From: an uncultured Bacteroidales bacterium
Lineage (GTDB): Bacteria; Bacteroidota; Bacteroidia; Bacteroidales; F082
Assembly: GCA_905234765.1 (NCBI GenBank)
Contig: CAJOIF010000009.1
Coordinates: 1 to 64,000 of the forward strand
Length of the DNA: 64,000 nt
Reading direction: 5' to 3'
In this document: positions 7,105-13,995 of the stretch, piece after piece
Layout: every line of letters starts with the position of its first letter
Position numbering within the stretch: the first letter of the stretch is position 1
The notes under the pieces: generated by a model
Database searches by the model: none
Seen by the model: only the letters and a program-made list of their open reading frames with translations
What the model was told of the DNA's origin: nothing
Made by a program: the position numbers and the translations under genes

Positions 7105-10100
7105 TCAATAGTTATCAAAAACCATTCCAACCACTAAAGGCCGATGGTCGGAGGCTTCGGGCTCGACGATTACATGCGATTCGAGCGTCTTGGCGGACTG
7201 GGTGTTGAAGATGGCGATGTAATCGATGCATTCTTGGGGATGGTCGGCGGGGAAGGTGGCCTCGGCATCTGAAAGGATGTTGAAATGCTTCTTCAACTCC
7301 CGAAGCGGTTTTGACTCGGGAAGGTCGTTCCAATCGCCAGCAAGGATAAAGGGCTTTTGCCAGCGTTGAGCTTCTTCCACGATGAGGGGAACCGAGGCCA
7401 AACGACAGGTGTCCTCAAGGTCGAGGTGGGTGCAGGCGACCACGTAATCGCTCAGTTCCACTACGAGCAACACGCGGGGCTCCTCACCGGGCAAAGGGAT
7501 GCGCTTGGTGCTCAGAGGCTGTTCCCGAGTGAGGACGCCCACACCATACTTACCTCCGTCGAAGTCGATGGCGGCACCGAAAATGGGATGATAATGGGTG
7601 CAGCAAGCCAGTTCGCCCAATTGATAGCACTGATGGCTGCGCCTTGTCATGCTGTCCAACTCTTGAAGAAGCACAATGTCAGGCTGTTGCCGATTGATTA
7701 CTGCGGCGGTACGGTCATAGTTCACTTTGCGGTCCATGCCTGCACAGTGGCGCACGTTATAGGTCATCACTTTGACGATGGGATGATAGGCAATGGTAGA
7801 ACTCAGATGGTATCTCCCGCTGCCGTAGTTCTTGATTTCATAGCCGTTAGTGGTAGGCAACCAGACTTCGGCGGTGGTGTTGGCGGGAATCACGATATCC
7901 CACTCGAAATGGTCTTTGTCGCGCTTCCAATGACTCTCGATGCTGCCCGAAACGGACGCGTAGGTGCAGTTCACATTATCCAAACCTTCGATGGGATAGG
8001 GTTTCAGCTGAATCATGCTATAGCCCGGCTCGAGGGCGCGGATGCCGCCGAGGTATTCGTATTCCCAAAGGATGAGGTCGCCGAGGAGCATCACGTGGTT
8101 GCCGCTGTTCATGGAGGGGTCGGCGGTGTTGCCGTTCCACAGTTCCCAGATGGTGGTGGCGCCGTTGCGGACCATGTAACCCCATGAGGGATAGCTGTCG
8201 TTGGAGACAATTTTCATGGCGAGGTCGCCCCGACCGAACTCGGTGAGCGTACGCATCAACTGCTGGATGCCCACCACGCCGGTGCTGACGTGTCCGCCGC
8301 ATTCGCGCTCTGTCTTGTCAACGATGTTGTTGAAGACCTGCTGTTGGAGGTCCTTGGGCGCCATGCCAAACCACAAAGGCAGGATGTTGGCGGTGACGGT
8401 GTTGTTGCCGTAATAGCAGTTCGTGTAGTTGAAGTATTTTTCGTTGAAGGCGACGGTGGCGTTGGTGATCTCTTCGTTGAAATACTCGATGTCGTCGGGG
8501 AGGTCCATGACTTCGGCGAACTTGGCCATCTTGCCGCAGAGGTAGCAGTAGAATGGGGTGGAGAGCAAGGGGCTGTCGGTGATGCGTTTGGGGTCGTTGG
8601 AGTGGATGAGTTCGAGGCTCTCGGGCGGCATGCACCAGTCGCCATAGGTGTCGCGGTGGAGGATGCCGTCCTTCATATAATCGTTTTTCATGTGGAGCAG
8701 CCAGCGTTTCCAAGCGTCGTAGTGTTGACGGATAGGCCTATCGTCGCCGAAACGGGTATAGACCATGTCGGTGGCGGTGACCACGGCGCCAGGCCAGGTG
8801 AGGTTGTCGGTGTAGCCGCGCCAGTAGGGTGGAATCACGTTGGGTAGCGATCCGTTGTCCCACTGGCAGTCGTCGGCGTCGGTGAGCCATTTGGCGTAAA
8901 GCTGGTGGTTGTTGAAAATGTACGACTCGCCATAATTGCCCGTGGTGCGGTCGCCGGTCCAGCCCATGCGTTCGTCACGTTGCGGGCAGTCGGTAGGCAT
9001 GCTACGGTAGTTGCCCCTTATGCCCCAATAGGCGTTACGATATACGGCATTAATGATCTCGTTTGAGGTCTCGAAAGAGCCCGTCACAGGCATCTCGTCG
9101 TAAATCACCCAGCCTGTGAAATCGTCTGGCGAGGGGTTTCGGCGGAGGCCTGAAACTTCAACGTAACGGAAGCCATGATAGACGAACGTAGGATGCCATC
9201 CGTTATTGCGAGGCCTTTGGCCGAAGCAATCCAACCTGACTTGAATCCGGTCAGGTTGGATTGCTTCGCTATCGCTCGCAATGACGTAGTGGTCAGTGGC
9301 CTCAGCGCCTCGGAGGTTGGCGGTATAAAGCAGGCTATCGGGGGTGAGTAATTCGGCGAAGCGCAGCGTGATGGTGTCACTAGGTTGCTGGTCATGTATC
9401 TTCATGTCGACGAACCCCACCATGTTCTGTCCCATATCCAGATACCATTTGTCGCCTTTATGGAACAGGTCGACGGGCTTCAGCTTTTCCATCACGGTGA
9501 TGTTGGGGTTGGGCTGGGCTGACAATACCCCTTGAGGGGCCTCGACCAACTCGGCCTGAAGCCAATCGGCATCGTCATAGCCTTGTGAAGTCCACTCTCC
9601 GAGCTCATAGTTTTCGTCGTAGGTTTCACCGTCATATTCGTTGGCGGTACGGATGGGACCCTGATTCGTTATCTTCCAGGTCTCATCGCTTTTGATGGTC
9701 TCTTTGTGCCCATCTTGATAAGTGACTTCCAGCTGAAGAATCATTCGGGGGGTGCCGAAACCGAACACATGTTCCGTGCCATCCCATCCGTTGGGGCTGG
9801 GGGTGTTGCGGTTGGTGGTGTAGCGACCTCCTTCGAGGATGATGCCCATGGCATTGTCGCCTCGTTGAAGCATCTCGGTTACATCGTAGGTGTTGAAATA
9901 GACGCGCTTCGAGTACCAAGAAAGGGTGGGTTTCAGCAGCTCCTCGGGAGCGACTTCGGCGCCGTTGATGTAGGCACTATAAACACCCATGCCGCTGATG
10001 TATAGGCGAGCTTCAGCCACTTCTTTTTCGAGTTTGAACTCTTTGCGGAGGTATCGTGCGGCGAGTCGGGTGTGACCCTTCAACACATCGTCGTCAAACT

Positions 10101-10545
10101 CATGGCCAATCCATCGGGCTTGCCAGTCGTCCGGGCTCAACAGGCTGATCTCAAATGCCCCGATTTCGCTCGTTACTTTGGTCTTACTGTGCCCATCCGA
10201 AGTGACGGTTGCCATCACCTTCCAATAGGCGCGGTCACGGCTTTTTAAAGGCGTTCCCCCGTAAGGGACATATAGCATCTGGTTGGATTTCACCTCTTTG
10301 GAGTCCCAGAGGTCGCCAATGCCTTTCTGAGCGTTCTCCAAGGTGGAGGCCACAATGATGCGGTAGCTTGTTTGGACCACGTTCTGGGCATCGGTTTCGT
10401 AATTCCAGCTGAATCGGGGCTGTGCCGTGGCCAGGGCTCGGGAGCCGTCTTGTTGCTCAACGGTGGCATTAATGATCTGAATCTCAATTTTGCCGCAGGA
10501 AGCCAGGGCAAGAAAAAGCCCCAAAAACAAAGTGATGCGTTTCAT
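7105..10545 (-). CDS. GH78 alpha-L-rhamnosidase fused to an EEP-family hydrolase
   Basis: A 1146-residue lipoprotein (lipobox LASC, C17). Residues about 25-920 are a complete GH78 alpha-L-rhamnosidase: N-terminal and beta domains, then the (alpha/alpha)6 catalytic domain with D519-CPQRDERMGWTGD-532 and the later acidic residue in IWELWNG (E801). It removes terminal rhamnose from pectic or other glycans. Residues about 923-1146 are an endonuclease/exonuclease/phosphatase domain with all core motifs: MTYN (N930), QELD (E962), THLD (H1040), GDWND (D1071, N1073) and SDHRP (D1133, H1134). A fusion of these two is unusual. Residues 421-448 are encoded by a palindromic repeat insertion. It lies 19 nt after the acylphosphatase gene. 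Confidence 0.93.
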   Translation of the reverse strand: MKRITLFLGLFLALASCGKIEIQIINATVEQQDGSRALATAQPRFSWNYETDAQNVVQTSYRIIVASTLENAQKGIGDLWDSKEVKSNQMLYVPYGGTPLKSRDRAYWKVMATVTSDGHSKTKVTSEIGAFEISLLSPDDWQARWIGHEFDDDVLKGHTRLAARYLRKEFKLEKEVAEARLYISGMGVYSAYINGAEVAPEELLKPTLSWYSKRVYFNTYDVTEMLQRGDNAMGIILEGGRYTTNRNTPSPNGWDGTEHVFGFGTPRMILQLEVTYQDGHKETIKSDETWKITNQGPIRTANEYDGETYDENYELGEWTSQGYDDADWLQAELVEAPQGVLSAQPNPNITVMEKLKPVDLFHKGDKWYLDMGQNMVGFVDMKIHDQQPSDTITLRFAELLTPDSLLYTANLRGAEATDHYVIASDSEAIQPDRIQVRLDCFGQRPRNNGWHPTFVYHGFRYVEVSGLRRNPSPDDFTGWVIYDEMPVTGSFETSNEIINAVYRNAYWGIRGNYRSMPTDCPQRDERMGWTGDRTTGNYGESYIFNNHQLYAKWLTDADDCQWDNGSLPNVIPPYWRGYTDNLTWPGAVVTATDMVYTRFGDDRPIRQHYDAWKRWLLHMKNDYMKDGILHRDTYGDWCMPPESLELIHSNDPKRITDSPLLSTPFYCYLCGKMAKFAEVMDLPDDIEYFNEEITNATVAFNEKYFNYTNCYYGNNTVTANILPLWFGMAPKDLQQQVFNNIVDKTERECGGHVSTGVVGIQQLMRTLTEFGRGDLAMKIVSNDSYPSWGYMVRNGATTIWELWNGNTADPSMNSGNHVMLLGDLILWEYEYLGGIRALEPGYSMIQLKPYPIEGLDNVNCTYASVSGSIESHWKRDKDHFEWDIVIPANTTAEVWLPTTNGYEIKNYGSGRYHLSSTIAYHPIVKVMTYNVRHCAGMDRKVNYDRTAAVINRQQPDIVLLQELDSMTRRSHQCYQLGELACCTHYHPIFGAAIDFDGGKYGVGVLTREQPLSTKRIPLPGEEPRVLLVVELSDYVVACTHLDLEDTCRLASVPLIVEEAQRWQKPFILAGDWNDLPESKPLRELKKHFNILSDAEATFPADHPQECIDYIAIFNTQSAKTLESHVIVEPEASDHRPLVVGMVFDNY
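9201..9286. repeat. Palindromic repeat element inserted in frame in GH78
   Basis: Perfect 18-bp arms (9223-9240 and 9250-9267) around a 9-nt spacer, extended by imperfect outer arms (9201-9213 against 9274-9286). The right half, GTCAGGTTGGATTGCTTC then CGCTATCGCTCGCAATGACG, recurs at 14421 and 20274. The element encodes GH78 residues 421-448 without a stop, between the strands DHYV and WHPTFVYHGFRYVEV that are normally adjacent. Confidence 0.9.
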
Positions 10546-10564
10546 GTTGATTACCGATTCGTGC

Positions 10565-10843
10565 TTAATTCCTTATCTCCCGAAATTCGGCAAACTGGTT
10601 TGTGGGCTCCTTGGCTACGATTTTGATGTCGGCGACCTTGGAATAAGGGGTGCCCTCACCGCAGAGGATGCTGAACCGGACCAGGTCGGCCTCTTCGCCT
10701 TCGGCTTCGATGTGGACGCAGCCGTCGCTATGGTCGTTTTCGACATAGCCGTTAATGTTGCATTGCAAGGCATAACGATGCACGTAGCGTCGGAACCCGA
10801 CGTTGAACACACGGCCGTAAATACGGATGGAGTAAGCTTTCAT
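10565..10843 (-). CDS. acyP: Acylphosphatase
   Basis: A 92-residue protein matching the acylphosphatase fold: GRVFNVGFRRYV carries the phosphate loop and the catalytic R18, and NGYVEN carries the catalytic N36. It hydrolyses carboxyl-phosphate bonds such as acetyl phosphate or carbamoyl phosphate. In the usual motif GxVQGVGFR the Q-G is here F-N, a mild change. It is the first gene of the reverse operon leading into the GH78-EEP gene (19-nt gap). Its -7 box lies only 4 nt before the ATG, pointing to a leaderless message. Confidence 0.88.
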   Translation of the reverse strand: MKAYSIRIYGRVFNVGFRRYVHRYALQCNINGYVENDHSDGCVHIEAEGEEADLVRFSILCGEGTPYSKVADIKIVAKEPTNQFAEFREIRN

Positions 10844-10847
10844 GGTG

Positions 10848-10855
10848 CAAAGATA
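10848..10855 (-). promoter_or_regulatory. -7 box of the acylphosphatase operon
   Basis: The reverse strand reads TATCTTTG, ending 4 nt before the acylphosphatase ATG. With the usual spacing the transcript would start at or next to the A of the start codon. Confidence 0.5.
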
Positions 10856-10866
10856 GAAAAAAGTCG

Positions 10867-10874
10867 TATATTTG
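10867..10874 (+). promoter_or_regulatory. -7 box of the gene at 10897
   Basis: TATATTTG, a TAnnTTTG match, ends 22 nt before the ATG at 10897; expected leader about 17 nt. Confidence 0.55.
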
Positions 10875-10896
10875 CCTTTTCAATCTTTGTATAGAG

Positions 10897-11511
10897 ATGA
10901 CCCCGAAATACGACACCTGTTTCTTCGAACGCTATGCGATGTACTCGCTCGAGGCCTTGTTGGGCGAGCGGTATGCTCATCTGGTCAACGCCGACCGACC
11001 GGATTTGCAGGACGATGAGCAGGGTATCGGCATCGAGGTGACCCGTGCCATCGTTGAGGATAAGAATGTGGCCAACTCACTCATTAATGAGATGGCGGGC
11101 CGACAGGTGAAAGAAGTGAACGAAGACCTGCTGAAGATTCAAGAGAGCGGCTACTCCTACGGTCTCGACCTGAGCTATTCGGTGGGCTCCAACGAATACA
11201 ACTACTGGGCGCTGGCCTTGCCCATGAAACGCATTCTCCAAAGCAAGCTGTGGAAGGTGAACAATGGCTTTTACGGGGAGTACAATGAGTTTGGCCTCTA
11301 TGTGTTTACCCAAAACGACTTGGTGGGGGATGAGGTGAACGAGATCATCGGCTTCATGATGGACGCCCAACAAAGCTGCCCTGTCCGATACGACCATCTG
11401 TTTATCTCACAGATCGACACCTTCTTCGACTGCGACCTTCATCAGGGCGACTTCGATTGCTTCCCCATTGACTCAAGACTGAGCCGGTCGTTCTATTACA
11501 GGGCGATTTAA
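10897..11511 (+). CDS. Uncharacterised 204-residue protein
   Basis: No family recognised with certainty. The protein is soluble, acidic, with no signal peptide or membrane segment. It contains DRPDLQDDEQGIGIEVTRAI at 34-53; a short hydrophobic strand with an acidic residue after a P-D pair (PD...GIEV) is the outline of a PD-(D/E)xK nuclease-like core, but the expected lysine is absent (GIEVT). This is only a hint. The second half is rich in aromatic residues (YNYWALALP, NGFYGEYNEFGLYVF). It stands alone on the plus strand with its own promoter, between the acylphosphatase operon and the convergent GH28 gene (15-nt gap). Confidence 0.75.
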   Translation: MTPKYDTCFFERYAMYSLEALLGERYAHLVNADRPDLQDDEQGIGIEVTRAIVEDKNVANSLINEMAGRQVKEVNEDLLKIQESGYSYGLDLSYSVGSNEYNYWALALPMKRILQSKLWKVNNGFYGEYNEFGLYVFTQNDLVGDEVNEIIGFMMDAQQSCPVRYDHLFISQIDTFFDCDLHQGDFDCFPIDSRLSRSFYYRAI

Positions 11512-11526
11512 ACGGAAAACGGAGAG

Positions 11527-12975
11527 TTATTCTCTTTCGAAAATCGTCTTTTTCCCGTCGCTATCGGGCTCTTTAATAATTAATTCATTGATATTATGAT
11601 TTTTAACATCGTCCATCACGATGGCGGTGCGATAATCTTTTTTCAATGCTGTGAGTTTGATGTTGCGCAGGGTGAGACCGTCGACGTGACGGATGAAAAA
11701 GCCCCAAGCGGGTAGTTCCATGTGTTGAGAGAACTCGGGGTAGGCCTTGGGCATCTCGGGCACCTTGTCCAACTCATCGAGGCCGACATGGGCATAATGT
11801 GGATCGCCGCCCCCGGGGAAGATGATTTCGATGTTTTCCAGGGTGACGTTCTTAATCTTACTGTCTTTCAAGCCGATGATGCCGCAAGGTGAGATGTTTC
11901 GGGGTAAGTCCTCGACGGGGCCTTCGTATTCGTAACCGGCATCGGGCTTGGTGGCGGCCACCTCAGCATAGAGGTTTTTAATGGTGATGCCGTCCATGAA
12001 GCTCTGCTTGTCGCGGCGGGCACCGATGTTCAAATAAATGGCATTGCCTACGTTGGTGGCATGGAGTGAGTCCACCAGGATGTTCTCGCAGATGCCGCCG
12101 TCCACGCTCTGGACGGTGATGGCGCTGCGGTAGGTGTCGTACACCACATTGTTGACGATCTTCACGTTCTTGAATCCTCCAGCACCCATGGTGCCGAACT
12201 TGATGCCGCTGGCGGAACTCCTGGCCGTGCAGTCTCGTACTTCGATGTTTTGGCACAACTTCTTGGCGCTGTGCGACTTGAGGCAGATGGCATCGTCGCT
12301 GGCGTTGATATAGCTGTTGGTAAGCACAAAGCCGTCGCAGTCCACGATGTCGATGCCGTCGTTGTTCCAGAAGGCGGTGCTTTGCACCCTCACGTTGTTC
12401 ACCTTCACGTTCTCACACTGGTCGTACATGCATACCCAGTTGGCGGCGTCGCGGAAGGTGACGTTGTCGACTTCCACGTTTTTACACTCCCTAAACAAAA
12501 GCAATCTTGGACGGAATCCTTCGCCTACACGGTCGTTGCTGAGTTTATCCTCGGTGCAGTTGTTGCCCAGTTCGCGGCCTTGTCCTTCGATGCCGCCGCC
12601 GCTGTTATAGATGCCGAGCAATTTGATGTTTTCGACCCCTTCAGCCATAATAAGGGCATGATCGTTGGTGGCCACGAGTCGGTCGTAGTCCAAGGGATTG
12701 GTGCTACCCACCAGCACGGCGCCCTCCATCAGTTCGATGGTGACATTCGACTTGAGGTGGATGCTTCCCGTGAGGTAACGTCCTACCCAAAACCTTAACG
12801 TACCACCACCTTGTTCTGCAATCCAGTCGATGGCGAACTGGATACTGCGGGTGTTCATGGTAACACCATCGCTACGGACACCGAACTTCGAGGCATTATA
12901 AACGGGTTTGGCTTCTTGGGCCTGCGATGCCGCTAACGTTAACAACAATAATAAGAGGAGAATAGGCTTTTTCAT
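11527..12975 (-). CDS. GH28-type glycoside hydrolase (polygalacturonase-like beta-helix)
   Basis: A 482-residue secreted protein starting MKKPILLLLLLLTLAASQAQ, a clear signal peptide; the frame stays open upstream to 13158, but that extension has no signal peptide and overlaps a promoter. After a pectate-lyase-like start (FGVRSDGVTMNTRSIQFAID) comes a right-handed beta-helix with the GH28 features NDGID (205-209) and ASDDAICLKS (D227, D228). The GHG motif of classical polygalacturonases is replaced by SSASGIKFGT (253-262), as in divergent exo-acting members. Probably cleaves galacturonic-acid-containing linkages in pectin; substrate inferred. Its neighbours GH78 and GH106 support a rhamnogalacturonan role. 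Confidence 0.88.
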   Translation of the reverse strand: MKKPILLLLLLLTLAASQAQEAKPVYNASKFGVRSDGVTMNTRSIQFAIDWIAEQGGGTLRFWVGRYLTGSIHLKSNVTIELMEGAVLVGSTNPLDYDRLVATNDHALIMAEGVENIKLLGIYNSGGGIEGQGRELGNNCTEDKLSNDRVGEGFRPRLLLFRECKNVEVDNVTFRDAANWVCMYDQCENVKVNNVRVQSTAFWNNDGIDIVDCDGFVLTNSYINASDDAICLKSHSAKKLCQNIEVRDCTARSSASGIKFGTMGAGGFKNVKIVNNVVYDTYRSAITVQSVDGGICENILVDSLHATNVGNAIYLNIGARRDKQSFMDGITIKNLYAEVAATKPDAGYEYEGPVEDLPRNISPCGIIGLKDSKIKNVTLENIEIIFPGGGDPHYAHVGLDELDKVPEMPKAYPEFSQHMELPAWGFFIRHVDGLTLRNIKLTALKKDYRTAIVMDDVKNHNINELIIKEPDSDGKKTIFERE

Positions 12976-12989
12976 AGGGTCATTTTTTG

Positions 12990-12997
12990 CAAAGATA
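12990..12997 (-). promoter_or_regulatory. -7 box of the GH28 gene
   Basis: The reverse strand reads TATCTTTG 14 nt before the GH28 ATG at 12975, supporting that start over the longer frame. Confidence 0.55.
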
Positions 12998-13009
12998 GCA
13001 AAATGTGTG

Positions 13010-13017
13010 TATCTTTG
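13010..13017 (+). promoter_or_regulatory. -7 box of the lipoprotein gene at 13036
   Basis: TATCTTTG ends 18 nt before the ATG at 13036, back-to-back with the GH28 promoter only 12 nt away. Confidence 0.55.
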
Positions 13018-13035
13018 CGAAAACGAAATAAAGCG

Positions 13036-13995
13036 ATGAAAAAAGTTTGGATAATCTTGATGGCGACCATTTTGTTGACGGGATGTTCTACCCAAAACCC
13101 GACTCCCATAAGGAAGCAGCTTGTTGCAGGAATCGACAAGCTTCACATCATAAAACATGGCGAAAAAGAGTCCGTTGAGGCCATCGTTTATTTGGATAAT
13201 CGCTATGATAAAGGTTATAATGGAATAAGTGTGGCTTTTTCGTCCGATAATGGCAAGACTTGGGATTATTACTATACGGGACTAACTCAATCGGATCCCT
13301 TATTCGTCAAGTGGCACTCGAAATATCCTTTGATTGACGATGAAGGCAATATCCAGATTGAGACATGTATGACAAAATGGGTTTCGTCTCCTTTATTTTC
13401 GAATCCAGGATATAAGGTTACTAAAGACGGTTTGTTGCTTACCATCGATATGGAAACATTACGGATGGATTCCGATGGCGATGGACTGACCGACATTGAA
13501 GAAACTAAATTAAGGACAGATTCTCATAATGTTGATACCGACAACGATGGTATTCCCGATAATTTGGATTTGAACCCAAGATGTAACGTGCCAAGAACAG
13601 AAAAAACCATCGTTTACGAGGCTATTATCAATGACGAACCCGAAAATCATTATTATAGTGAAAAGGATTCCTTCCTTTTTCTTCCTTTTGATAAAAAAGA
13701 CGAGCCCAATTTTGCCACTGATACTACACTCACAGTAATGATACTGACAGATGATTTGGATATCATGGGCGTTCAGCCAAAAAACGTTAGGGTCATTTTT
13801 CTAACTTCAGAGGAATATGAAAAAACAAAAGATCAGTTCCGAAATGACCTGAGACAACGAAATATCATTACGGTAAAACAAGAAAATGGTGGTTTCAAGG
13901 TTGTCAAAAGTGAACTCAATTGGGGAACTGATTATCAAGTTAAGAAGACTGAAGACGGTTGGGTTGTCGAGGTGGTCTCTATTTGGATATCGTAA
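13036..13995 (+). CDS. Lipoprotein with thrombospondin type-3-like calcium-binding repeats
   Basis: A 319-residue protein from the ATG at 13036: signal MKKVWIILMATILLTGC with lipobox LTGC (C17). A longer frame from 13003 would bury the signal and cross the promoter. Residues about 145-180 have two D-x-D-x-D-G calcium loops (DSDGDGLTDIEE and DTDNDGIPDNLD), the pattern of thrombospondin type-3 repeats common in Bacteroidota surface proteins. The rest is not recognised. The gene is clearly more AT-rich than its neighbours (roughly 38-40% G+C on sampled lines), which may mean recent transfer. It overlaps the convergent GH106 gene by 17 nt. Confidence 0.8.
   Translation: MKKVWIILMATILLTGCSTQNPTPIRKQLVAGIDKLHIIKHGEKESVEAIVYLDNRYDKGYNGISVAFSSDNGKTWDYYYTGLTQSDPLFVKWHSKYPLIDDEGNIQIETCMTKWVSSPLFSNPGYKVTKDGLLLTIDMETLRMDSDGDGLTDIEETKLRTDSHNVDTDNDGIPDNLDLNPRCNVPRTEKTIVYEAIINDEPENHYYSEKDSFLFLPFDKKDEPNFATDTTLTVMILTDDLDIMGVQPKNVRVIFLTSEEYEKTKDQFRNDLRQRNIITVKQENGGFKVVKSELNWGTDYQVKKTEDGWVVEVVSIWIS

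Noticed and set aside
7357..8187. A 276-codon plus-strand frame inside the GH78-EEP gene
   Set aside because: Antisense shadow; no motif.
12976..13158. A 61-residue N-terminal extension of the GH28 gene
   Set aside because: It would cross the divergent promoter and bury a clean signal peptide; the ATG at 12975 is preferred.
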